A stretch of 64,000 nt of DNA from Methanoregula sp. SKADARSKE-2 (lineage in GTDB: Archaea > Halobacteriota > Methanomicrobia > Methanomicrobiales > Methanospirillaceae), in the NCBI GenBank assembly GCA_030919125.1, contig CP121470.1:1844391-1908390 (forward strand), in the 5' to 3' direction. A model generated the notes under the pieces. It did not search any database and was not told the DNA's origin. It was given only the letters and a program-made list of their open reading frames with translations. Position 1 is the first letter of the stretch. Every line of letters starts with the position of its first letter. The translations under genes and the position numbers were made by a program. Below, one piece after another: positions 37,589 to 46,876 of this stretch.

Positions 37589-38671
37589 TTGTTGTCGGTG
37601 ACCGGTCTGAAACTTCCTGCTCTCGTCGACCCCACCAACTTATATCAGACCCATGGACTCACCAGCCGCGTAAAGTATTGTCGACTCATCAGAAGGAACT
37701 TCAACGGGCGTCCCCGATTTTCAGTGCAATTAATCCTAGAAGGAACCCCGTATTTCAACCACAAGCACCCAATAGGAGTGGAAGAGGTTGGGCTTGATAT
37801 TGGCCCCAGCACGATCGCCTATGTCGGTGATACAACTGCAGAACTTCGCAAGCTCTGCGCCGAGATCGTTCCAGACTGGAAGGCAACCCGCCGACTCCAG
37901 CGAAAAATGGACCGGTCGCGTCGTGCAACTAACCAAAATAACTACAACCCAAACGGAACGGTCAAACGCGGGTCAAAAATATGGACAAAATCTCCCCGAT
38001 ACCAAAAACTTCAACAAAAATTGGCTGAACAAAACCGTAAACTGGCAGCTCACAGAAAATCACTGCATGGAAACCTCGCAAACGAGATTCTTGCAACCGG
38101 GTCGAAGATCTCTACCGAGAGGATCTCCTATCGGGCGTGGCAGAAGATGTTCGGTAAGTCGATCCTTGTTCGAGCACCGTCGATGATTGTAAGTCTGATC
38201 CGAAGAAAAGCCGAAAATGCTCACGGGCACTTACATGAGATCCCCACTCAAACAACAGCTCTTTCTCAAACATGTCATATCTGTGGGGCAAAAGTCAAAA
38301 AACCATTATCGCAACGGTGGCACAACTGTTGCGGGATCTCCGTTCAACGAGACCTATACGCTGCATTCCTCGCAAAATGCTGTGTCAAATCAGACAACAA
38401 CGATTCCTTCTCCCTTGATAGAGCCAAAGCCACAGCGCTTTGGCCAGGTGTGGAGCGGCTCCTGAAGCAGGCGATGTCAAGGGTAGACCAAGAATTCAGC
38501 AAACCTACAATCGGCAGGAACCCCGTTCCTGCTAGCTTTGGTCTTGGACAGAGCCAGAGTGGGTCGTCTGCAAAACCGGCACCGGTATCGCCTAAGGACG
38601 CAGATGCTGTACTTCGTAATCCGAAGGAGAGCTGCGGAAGAGCTGCAGATACAAGAGAAGGTCAACCGGTC
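37589..38671 (+). pseudogene. TnpB-like (IS200/IS605 OrfB) remnant, 5'-truncated
   Basis: The RuvC-like nuclease half of a TnpB protein: GLDIGPSTIAYVGD with the first acidic residue, a central helical region (ATRRLQRKMDRSRRATN), the zinc finger CHICGAK...HNCC, and the last acidic motif RDLYAAFLAK. The N-terminal third is absent, since the preceding secreted gene ends 14 bases upstream. It has no stop of its own: the frame runs straight into the lipoprotein hydrolase start at 38672. No TnpA is nearby. Confidence 0.85.
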
Positions 38672-39540
38672 ATGAAGACAAAACCGATCATCCTCATCCT
38701 TGCTATCCTCACCTGCCTGGTTCTCCTGGCAGGGTGTACAGGCACCCCTGCAACAGGCCAGTCAACGTGTGTACAGCCGGCCCAGCCGGCACCGGTCTCG
38801 ATTGCGAAGACACCCGTCAAGTACAAAGAGGTCAACGGGGTCCGGCTGGCGTACTGGGAATTCGGATCGTCCGGAGAACCGGTCCTGCTCATCGAAGGTT
38901 TCGGCGCAATGGTTGCGAATACCAGCCCCCTCAAGGCTGCGTGGAACCAGACCTTCCTTGGCATCCTCTCGTCAAAGTACCACGTGTATGCCTATGACCA
39001 CCGGGGCATGGGGTACAGCAGCACCAATAACGCCACCCCCACGATCCCGTTGTACGCGGACGATGCCGCAGGGCTGATCACCGCGCTTGGGTACGAGAGC
39101 ATGCATGTGTACGGTGCCTCCATGGGTTCATCGACCGCCCAGCAGCTGGTCCTCGATCACCCGGAGAAGGTCCGGAAACTGATCCTCGACTCGAATACGT
39201 ACGATGCCCGGACCCCGGAGTGCAGCGGCTTGTATACCACGCTGCACACGATCCCAACCAGACCGCCGGCGTCCGGGCCGAGGAGGAGGCAAATCTTGTA
39301 TGGAACGGGACCTGGGACGGCCTCTCGGGAATTCAGAAAGATACCATGCTCGTTGTGGGAACCGCCGACCCCCTCACCCCCCAGCAGGTCTCTCTCCGGA
39401 TGGCCGGGCAGATCAACGGTTCGTCGCTGGTCCGGTTCAAGGGCCTCATGCACGTAGGCTCTCATTATGCACCGGTCCAGTACGGTGAGAACGCGCTGTA
39501 CTTCCTTGGCACGGATGAGACGCCGCTGGAAGACGCATAA
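38672..39540 (+). pseudogene. Lipoprotein alpha/beta hydrolase, frameshifted
   Basis: The N-terminus has a lipobox (ILTCLVLLAGC), so the protein would be lipid-anchored outside the cell. The hydrolase fold shows AYDHRGMGYSS and the nucleophile elbow YGASMGSS. After DSNTYDARTPE the frame changes near 39215-39225; the +2 frame supplies the rest, with the acid in VVGTADPLTP and the His in LMHVGSH, to TAA at 39540. All three triad residues exist but in two frames. The 5' side is fused in frame to the TnpB remnant. Confidence 0.85.
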
Positions 39541-39558
39541 TTTTTTTTTGATTTTTTT
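39541..39558 (+). terminator. T-rich terminator
   Basis: T9 and T7 tracts separated by GA directly after the hydrolase stop, typical of U-rich archaeal termination. Confidence 0.55.
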
Positions 39559-39878
39559 CAGGTGGGATCTGGCGGGCGCGGGTCCCCCCGCCAGTTGTTT
39601 CACTCCTGCGCGGGCGTAACTCCCCGATCCCCCGGAAGAACTCCCCCGGGACCCGGGCTGCAGACGATGAGACCCGTCAGCGACCGCAACCCTATCCGTG
39701 CAGTGACGATTCTACCGGAAAAGAGGGAGAGATTATCAGTATTGAATCGAAACAATTTTTTATTAACCCTTGGATAATTATCATTATTAAAAAGATCGGA
39801 ATGCCAAACCCCCCCAGGGGCGACCCGGTGCGATAACGGTGCTCCATGTTCAGACCGAAAAGGAGCGAACGATAGGGT

Positions 39879-40727
39879 ATGCGCGAAGAGAAGAAGCACG
39901 TAACTGAAGCCGGCGGTTTTCATCCCTCGCACGGTTCGCGTAAACCTCCCTGCGGCGCGGGAACAGCCCCTGCGACGGGAGGGACCGGTACCGCGGGGGA
40001 TGTTGTTTTCTTAGAGTCCGGGAACGAGGGGACGCAGAATATCGTGCGGGCGATCTCCCACCAGACTGCCGGCGTTGTCGTCCAGATCCTGGCAGCGGAG
40101 GGGCCGCTCAGCCTGTCGGATATTGCACTGCGCCTCGAAATCTCCTTAAACGCCACCAAGTATCATATCAGGAATCTCATCAAGGCCGGGATCCTGGAGA
40201 TCGCGATGATCGAGTACAGCGTCAAGGGGAAAAAAGTCAAGATCTATGGCCTGAAAAATTACGTCTTCCTCGTCTCCTCCAAGATGTCCAGTACCGATCA
40301 GCTCAGGAACGCTGTCGTGAAACGGCGCAAGGAACGCGATGAGCCAGTCCGGATTATCCTGAAGTGGGACAAGACCGGCAAAATTACCTTCTTCAACGAA
40401 TACGGTCACCGGTTCTTCGGTTTTGCGCATAGTGAGGTCATCGGGAAACCGCTGGTGGGGACCATCGTTCCGGATAGGGAATCGGGTACGGACCGCGACC
40501 TCGATTACATGATAAAAAATATCCTCACGCATCCCGAGTGCTACGCATCCAATGAGAACGAGAATATCACCAAGGACGGGAAGAGGGTCTGGATACGCTG
40601 GAGCAACAAACCGATCTGTGATGAGAATGGGGAGGTTATCGGGATGTTCTCCATCGGGACGGATATGACCGAGAGCAAAGCCCTGGAGGAGACGCTCTTT
40701 CAGGCCGAAAAGGACTCCCTGACCTGA
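39879..40727 (+). CDS. Winged-helix/PAS regulator
   Basis: 282 residues. Residues about 55-130 form an ArsR-like winged helix (LSDIALRLEISLNATKYHIRNLIKAGIL, KGKKVKIYGL). Residues about 155-275 form a PAS/PAC domain (FFNEYGHRFFGFAHSEVIGKP ... ENGEVIGMFSIGTDMTESK). It is probably a one-component sensor and DNA-binding protein. The wing region matches that of the broken regulator at 2966. A shorter start inside the low-complexity N-terminus is possible. Confidence 0.88.
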   Translation: MREEKKHVTEAGGFHPSHGSRKPPCGAGTAPATGGTGTAGDVVFLESGNEGTQNIVRAISHQTAGVVVQILAAEGPLSLSDIALRLEISLNATKYHIRNLIKAGILEIAMIEYSVKGKKVKIYGLKNYVFLVSSKMSSTDQLRNAVVKRRKERDEPVRIILKWDKTGKITFFNEYGHRFFGFAHSEVIGKPLVGTIVPDRESGTDRDLDYMIKNILTHPECYASNENENITKDGKRVWIRWSNKPICDENGEVIGMFSIGTDMTESKALEETLFQAEKDSLT

Positions 40728-40859
40728 TCCGGGGCATAATCCTTACCCTTCGCTTCCCGCAATTTTTTATTTATTTTTTGGCCGTTACCATTCAATATCC
40801 TCTAATGTTTGAACGATAACAGTGTACCCACAGGAATTCTCCCATAGGTATCCTCAATA

Positions 40860-41804
40860 ATGACAGAACAAACAAAACTTGTTCCTGCAGCCCGGCCCTT
40901 TCTCAAATGGGCCGGGGGTAAGACACAATTACTTGACGAGTTTGCAAAACGTCTGCCCTTTGAACTCAGAGGAGAGGAGATTACCCGCTATCTTGAGCCG
41001 TTCATAGGGGGAGGTGCGGTTTACTTTTATCTCAACCGAAATTTTAACTTTGAAAAGTGCTCTATCGGTGATGTAAACCAGGAACTGATCCTCTCTTATC
41101 GGGTGATCCAGAACTCCGTACAAAAATTGATCGCGGAACTGGAAATTCTGGAGTCAGATTATCTCTCCAGAGATGAGAGAAAGAGGGAAGAATTCTATTA
41201 TGAGATCCGCGCTTCATTCAATCAAAAGCTCACCGAGATTGACTTTAAGAATTATAATTTTGCATGGATTGAACGGACCGCCCAGATCATCTTTCTGAAT
41301 CGCACCTGTTACAATGGTCTCTTCCGGGTGAACCGGAGTGGAGAGTTCAACGTCCCCTCCGGGAGATATAAGAATCCCGATATACTGGACGAGGACAACC
41401 TGAAAGATGTCGCAACGCTCCTGAGAAGGACGGAGATCTCCCTTGGGGATTTTACCCGGTGTGGGGAATTTGTCGATGAACACACCTTCGTGTACTGCGA
41501 TCCCCCGTATCGGCCCCTCAACCGGTCCTCATCCTTCACCTCCTATTCGAAGGACGGATTCACCGATGAGGATCAGGTGCGTCTCGCAGAGTTCTTCAAA
41601 GAACTCGATAGGAGAGGCGCAAAGATTATGCTGTCCAATTCTGATCCTAAAAACGAGGATCCGGAGGATACGTTCTTTGATGATCTCTTCTCGGAGTATT
41701 ACATCGAACGGGTCCCGGCCAGACGCAGGATCAATTGCGATAGCTCACGGCGGGGAGATATTAACGAACTGATTATCACGAATTATCCGCAAAAAAAGAG
41801 CTAA
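40860..41804 (+). CDS. DNA adenine methylase, D12 (Dam/M.DpnII) class
   Basis: 314 residues. It begins with FLKWAGGKTQLL, the SAM-binding motif of the D12 class, includes EPFIGGGAVYFYL, the NGLFRVNRSGEFNVP core, and the catalytic CDPPY. It methylates the N6 of adenine, most often in GATC, though specificity cannot be read here. No restriction enzyme gene is adjacent, so it looks like an orphan. It is slightly more AT-rich than neighbouring genes, compatible with transfer. Confidence 0.93.
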   Translation: MTEQTKLVPAARPFLKWAGGKTQLLDEFAKRLPFELRGEEITRYLEPFIGGGAVYFYLNRNFNFEKCSIGDVNQELILSYRVIQNSVQKLIAELEILESDYLSRDERKREEFYYEIRASFNQKLTEIDFKNYNFAWIERTAQIIFLNRTCYNGLFRVNRSGEFNVPSGRYKNPDILDEDNLKDVATLLRRTEISLGDFTRCGEFVDEHTFVYCDPPYRPLNRSSSFTSYSKDGFTDEDQVRLAEFFKELDRRGAKIMLSNSDPKNEDPEDTFFDDLFSEYYIERVPARRRINCDSSRRGDINELIITNYPQKKS

Positions 41805-42007
41805 GAGAGTCCTCCAAAAAAAACCTGTTACTTTATCTGAGTACAACAATGAATTCGGTGTAAAGATCCGACGGGAAATTCCTGAACAAGCATTTTCTCA
41901 TACTTCTGGAGGACCGTTCTCGCCCTCCCCCCTATCTTAAATCATTACCCGCCACCCCACCCGTCCCTCAACCTTCATCCCCCACCACACCAAACCTCAG
42001 TACACCC

Positions 42008-44038
42008 ATGAAACGAGCGGCTGCAACCCTGATCCTGATAACGTGCATCCTCCTCGCCGCATGTACCACCCCGCAAACAGACCCCGGACCCACACCGGTA
42101 TCTGTCGTGAACGAGTCCATCCTCCCGGGTGATGACTTCTACCTGTACGTCAACGACGCCTGGATGCGGTCCCATCCGATCCCGGCCGAAAAGAACCACT
42201 ACGGATCCTTCACCCAGCTGGAGGACAAGGTCGATGCCGATCTCCTCGCGCTCTCGCTCAAGGCTGAAAATGTCTCAGGGAGAGAGGCGGACCGGAACAG
42301 GATCCTCATCGGGCAGTTCTACCGGTCCGGGATGGACCAGGCCGGGATCGATGCTGCGGGGATCGCCCCGTTAAAGGACGATCTCGCGATGATCGATGCC
42401 ATCCGTTCCCGGAAGGATCTCACGAACGCAACCGTCACACTCACCGCCGAAGGATCCGGTCTGCTCTACGAGTACTTCGCGGAGGCAAATCCCCGGAACA
42501 GCACGGTGCTTATCCCCTGGTTCTACCAGGCCGGCCTCGGGATGCCGGACCGAAGTTATTATGTGCACAACGACACGGAGCGCCGCCCCCTCCAGGAAAA
42601 ATACCGGGCGCACGTTGCAAAAATATTCTCGCTGCTGGGCGAGCCGGACCAGCAGGCTTCAGCGGATGCAACCATCGTGTACGCGATGGAGGAGAAGCTC
42701 GCGCAGAGCCACTTCACCTCCGTGGAGAACCGGGATCCCCAGATGACCACCAACATTATCTCCCTTACCGATCTCGAACAGAAGCACCCGGCCATCGGGT
42801 GGGACCTCCTTGCCGCGATCAGGGGGTCCGGGCCGGTCACCGTGGTGAACGTGTACCAGCCGCGGTACGTGGAGGGGCTGAACACGCTCCTTGCAACCGC
42901 ACCGCTCGAGGACTGGAAGCTCTACCTGCGGTACCATCTCGTCGACAGCGCATCGCCGTACCTGAGCGAACCGTTCGAGAACGAGCATTTCGCCTTTTAC
43001 GAGAAGATCCTCTACGGCACCGATGCGATGAAGCCCCGGTGGAAACGCGTTGTTCGAACCGAGAGCGGCGTGCTGGGCGATCTCGTGGGCAGGGAGTATG
43101 TCAGGGAGTACATCGACCCCAGGACAAAAGGGATGGTGAGGGGGATCTTCGCCTCCATCAGGAGGACCTTTGACAACCGGATCGCCCAGCTGAGCTGGAT
43201 GGGGGAGGCGACAAAGGCAAAAGCCCGGGAGAAACTCGCGGCCATGGGCGAGAAGATCGGGTACCCCGGCCGGTGGACGGATTATTCGGGCCTTGAACTT
43301 TCGGGCTCGTACGCGGGCAATCTCCGGGCAGCTTCTGCCTTCACCCTGATCCACGGGGCCCAGGGGCTCGACAAGATCGGTGGCCCGGTCAACCCGGAGG
43401 TCTGGACCATCCCGCCCCAGCTCGTGAAAGCCTTCTATGATCCGACAAAGAACGAGATGGTATTCCCGGTCGCGATCCTCCAGCCCCCGTTCTTCGACCC
43501 GAATGCCGACGCCGTCCAGAACTACGGGTGCATCGGCTGGATCATCGGCCATGAGATGACCCATGGCTTCGATGACCAGGGCCGGCAGTACGACCGGAAC
43601 GGGAACTTAAACGACTGGTGGACCGCGGAGGATGCAGCAGACTTCACCAACCGTACGGCGATGGTCGTCACCGAGTACAACCACTTCGAGGTCCTGCCGG
43701 GCCTGTACCTGAACGGGAACTTGACGCTTGGCGAGAATCTCGCGGACTTCGGGGGCCTGACCCTCGCATACCACGCATGGAAGGAGACCGCAGACCCCCC
43801 CGACATACCAGCCGATGCTGCCGACCGGCAGTTCTTCATAAGTGCCGCGTCCATGTGGCGGGTAAATGAGCGGGAGGATGCAACCCGTCTCCTGGCCCTG
43901 ACCGATCCCCACAGTCCACCGAATTACCGGGTCGATGGCGTTCTGTACAATATTCCGGAATTCTACCAGGCATTTCTGGAGGTCCGGCCCGGTGATGCGC
44001 TGTACCGGAACGTGACGGACCGGCCGGTCATCTGGTAA
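42008..44038 (+). CDS. M13-family zinc metallopeptidase, lipoprotein
   Basis: 676 residues, full length for the neprilysin/PepO family. A lipobox signal (LILITCILLAAC) anchors it outside the membrane. The zinc site is HEMTH in IIGHEMTHGFDDQG with the downstream GENLADFGGLTLA glutamate; the N-terminal GDDFYLYVNDAWMRSHPIP is the M13 lead motif. It degrades small extracellular peptides. It converges with the C69 dipeptidase remnant, suggesting a former peptide-use pair. Confidence 0.95.
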   Translation: MKRAAATLILITCILLAACTTPQTDPGPTPVSVVNESILPGDDFYLYVNDAWMRSHPIPAEKNHYGSFTQLEDKVDADLLALSLKAENVSGREADRNRILIGQFYRSGMDQAGIDAAGIAPLKDDLAMIDAIRSRKDLTNATVTLTAEGSGLLYEYFAEANPRNSTVLIPWFYQAGLGMPDRSYYVHNDTERRPLQEKYRAHVAKIFSLLGEPDQQASADATIVYAMEEKLAQSHFTSVENRDPQMTTNIISLTDLEQKHPAIGWDLLAAIRGSGPVTVVNVYQPRYVEGLNTLLATAPLEDWKLYLRYHLVDSASPYLSEPFENEHFAFYEKILYGTDAMKPRWKRVVRTESGVLGDLVGREYVREYIDPRTKGMVRGIFASIRRTFDNRIAQLSWMGEATKAKAREKLAAMGEKIGYPGRWTDYSGLELSGSYAGNLRAASAFTLIHGAQGLDKIGGPVNPEVWTIPPQLVKAFYDPTKNEMVFPVAILQPPFFDPNADAVQNYGCIGWIIGHEMTHGFDDQGRQYDRNGNLNDWWTAEDAADFTNRTAMVVTEYNHFEVLPGLYLNGNLTLGENLADFGGLTLAYHAWKETADPPDIPADAADRQFFISAASMWRVNEREDATRLLALTDPHSPPNYRVDGVLYNIPEFYQAFLEVRPGDALYRNVTDRPVIW

Positions 44039-44062
44039 TTTTTTTTGGATCTTCTTTTTTTT
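44039..44062 (+). terminator. T-rich terminator between convergent genes
   Basis: Two T-runs (T8 and T8) split by GGATCTTC right after the M13 peptidase stop. Confidence 0.5.
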
Positions 44063-44947
44063 CACATGCCCAGACCCGGCAAGGATGGCCTAAGCGTGCC
44101 CTGCCCCGCTGCCTTCCCCCATCGCTCTTCATTGCGATCTGCAGTCAGAGAGAGATCCTGGTGGAGGGACAAACCACGATCCTTCTCTGCGGATGCAAAC
44201 AGCCGGGGGGAATAGAGCATATCGGTGCTGTTGGGCAAAAGGGTACGGATCCGGTAGGCGTTGGCCGAGACAAAGATCTGGCCGTCAGGGATCTTCTGCG
44301 CAACCCAGAGACCGCCCCGCCCGTGAGGAGTGCCCCCGGCCAACTCCATTACCCACGCCTCTTTGGGATCGGCAAACGTGAGCGCCTCACCGGAACTGTA
44401 AAAACCGTACTCGTCGACGAGTCTGCTTGCGAGGTTGACCGCATCCCGGGCGTTCGTGCACCGCTCCATTACCAGATTGGTGAGTTCCGAGACGTATATG
44501 ACCCGTCGCTCCGGGTCCCATGACGGCATAACTCTGCCTGCCCGGCCGGCTTCACCGGAGATGAGCTGGTGTTCGTTCATGGCCCCGTTATTCGTGGTGA
44601 AGTAAGCATAGGTGTATTTGACCTGGTCGATTGCGACCGGGGCGTGGACCTGCAGGGGGCTCTTCCCGATCCATTCGGCGTAAGGGTCGTAGCGGATGAG
44701 CCGTTTTTCACCGGGTGGATGATCGGCGGCGGGGATATACAGAAGATAGATAGTGTCCCGGGAGAGGTTCGTCCCGATAAGCGAGGCCCCGTACCCATCT
44801 TCGATATGGCCGAGACACATCGAACCATCTGCACTTGCCCCCGATCACCACAAAGATCATGCAGGCCTGGACGGGGGTCAAGAGACTCCAGGCAGCAAGG
44901 AGGAGGGGAGGGAAAATGACGGGGGATCTGCAGCTGCGCGGGGACAT
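44062..44947 (-). pseudogene. C69-family dipeptidase, frameshifted
   Basis: Secreted signal (FPPLLLAAWSLLTPVQA) followed at once by the catalytic Cys (ACMIFVV), as required for this N-terminal-nucleophile family. The next motif GASADGSMCLGHIEDG lies in another frame; the five-C run at 44838-44842 (plus strand) is one base too long for a continuous reading. From there a clean 252-residue frame runs to 44062 (NNGAMNEHQLISGE, VSELTNLVMERC, GRGGLWVAQKIPDG). One homopolymer indel only, so sequencing error is possible. Confidence 0.85.
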
Positions 44948-45574
44948 ATTTTTCCTTCAGGTTTCTCATTCAGAAAAATGTATTCACCGTGCAGGAGTTG
45001 GCCGGCAGGAATTTGCGGGGGGAGGTGAGGAGGACTCCTCGAGTACATCTTCGACAGGTTGATGGTGCCCTCCCATCTGGCCGGCTTACCGAAAGATCGT
45101 CCTTTTCTACTCAGACACGACCCTGCCTTCCCGGACCGCGGGTTACCGACCACAAGAAGGAGGGGTCCCGGTCCTCCGGCTCCATGGTGACGGTGACCGA
45201 GATCTCCGGCCGGTGAGATCATCGGGAGCCCGATTGGATCGGCGACTCTGCGTGCTGGTCCGGGCATTCACCCATCGGTCCTCGCAAAAGACGGGCCCGC
45301 ACTCTCTCCCGTTGCGGGGATCACCGTGCGGTACTGATGCTTCGGAAAGGAGGGGGGATCAGGATGATGAAGAGGGCTCCAACAATTGGCACAAGATCAC
45401 AAAACCGAGGTCTTACTCTTAATAAAAAGATCTCCGGCAGATTTGAGAGTAGTTAAGAAAAATGAGACCCTCCCGGAATAATCGAGAAGGGGCCCTGACC
45501 GGATTTTTACGGGACTGAGGGGAAAGCAGAGAGAGGAGAAGGTGCTCACACTACCCCTGGTCACTCCGGCAGGT
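44948..45574. other. 630-base gap, nothing seen
   Basis: Upstream of the C69 remnant and downstream of the IS66 remnant. Short conflicting frames only, no motif recognised. Confidence 0.35.
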
Positions 45575-46052
45575 TCACCGAACTATCGGATGGGTGACGA
45601 TTGCCTCTCCCCAGCCGTACCAAGTAAGGAACCGGGTACTTGCAACCTGCAACCATTGCGGGATGCCGATAGCCCTTACCCCGGTCTCGTCAACGTGGAG
45701 CACCGGTGCTTCCACCAGTAACTCTCGGATCCGCTTCTTCAGCGTCTGCGGGATTCTGGTGACAGTCCTGTACCGCATTGACCACGGTCCCAGTGCGTAT
45801 CGAACGCCGGAAAATGTCCGAGAACATCTCACTGAGCCGGTCGTACGGAATGATTTGGTAGACATTCAGGTAAACCATGAATGCTTTCAGGTTCCTGCCA
45901 TACTGGACGGGATGCTGCACATCAGACGGAAATTTCCCTCGGTCAATCCGACCGCAGTGAGGGCATAGTTTATGCTCGAACCGGTATTCGGGGATCTTAA
46001 TTCTGTATTCGGCATCAGGGATCTGTCTCCGTTCAACTTTAACCGGTCTCAC
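45575..46052 (-). pseudogene. IS66-family transposase fragment
   Basis: Two overlapping frames make up part of an IS66 TnpC: the zinc-finger region KLCPHCGRIDRG...VQYGRNLKAFMVYL and, in another frame, VLHVDETGVRAIGIPQWLQVASTRFL, which holds the first DDE aspartate. A frameshift lies near 45780, and both ends of the protein are missing. It is only a remnant of an IS66-like element. Confidence 0.85.
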
Positions 46053-46071
46053 ATTCTCCAGAGACTCCCCG

Positions 46072-46551
46072 TTAGTGCAGTGACAAAACCAGAAAAATCG
46101 CAGAGAGAGTGAGAATGAGGACTATCCCGAGCAGAACGACCGGCAACCAGAATAGTACGCTTTTTCCCGAAAAGATCTCTTCACCGTTATTGATCTTTTC
46201 TGCGCCTTTGTATGCATCATACATTCCGTAAATCCAGATTGCAAGAGGTATGATAAAGAAGAAAATAGCGAAGAGGACAATAAAGGGCATATCAGTTGTC
46301 GCCAGATACAACAAAAATGCGAGGAAGATATAGGATCCATAGAACGCTCCGATAAATTTCAATCCTTCATACGTTTTACCATTGTACCACTGACCCCAGC
46401 CGACAAAGAAAAAGCTGAGTATTGCAGCCAGGAGAGGACTCCGGAGTTCCCGGGTTACCGGTGGAGGTTGGATCCTTACACCGCAACCTGGACAGATTTC
46501 AGCATTTTCAGCTTGTAATGGTTCTCCACAAGTCGGACAGAGCTTTGGCAT
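46072..46551 (-). CDS. Zinc-ribbon plus TM2-like membrane protein
   Basis: 159 residues. A double-CxxC zinc ribbon (CPTCGEPLQAENAEICPGCG) is followed by three to four membrane helices in the TM2/DUF5683 style (AAILSFFFVGWGQWYNGKTYEGLKF ... WIYGMYDAYKGAEKIN). Widespread in archaea with unknown role. Intact and with a normal start; AT-rich upstream sequence. Confidence 0.85.
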   Translation of the reverse strand: MPKLCPTCGEPLQAENAEICPGCGVRIQPPPVTRELRSPLLAAILSFFFVGWGQWYNGKTYEGLKFIGAFYGSYIFLAFLLYLATTDMPFIVLFAIFFFIIPLAIWIYGMYDAYKGAEKINNGEEIFSGKSVLFWLPVVLLGIVLILTLSAIFLVLSLH

Positions 46552-46876
46552 AGATCATTCGTGTCGAAGAGTCAATATAAATATACTGATTTTATTTTAC
46601 CGAGAGATTCTCCGGGGCTTTTATCTTCCGGAAAGACCGGAAATGGTCTCTTGGTGTCCAGGGTGAATTGAGCCGAAACTGCCGGGCCGGTCCCGCGGGA
46701 GCTTGGGGTAGTAAGTGAGTAATGTTGTCGGGCGGGCGAGGCTCGCTCTTCCCGAATTTTTAGTCTTGTCTCAATTATATCTAACATCCGAAAAGCCAAT
46801 AGATAAAAACAGAAGAGTAAGACATAACCTTACAGCATTCATAAATCTCATACATGGGCAATTGCCCCTCAATTTC
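46552..46876. other. AT-rich intergenic region before hsdR
   Basis: A divergent promoter region between the zinc-ribbon protein and hsdR. It contains TATA-like stretches (for example near 46570-46600) and no supported gene; the frame open upstream of 46877 does not look like HsdR N-terminal sequence. Confidence 0.4.

Noticed and set aside
42371..43564. Long minus-strand frames opposite the M13 peptidase
   Set aside because: Shadows; the plus-strand gene has full-length family motifs.
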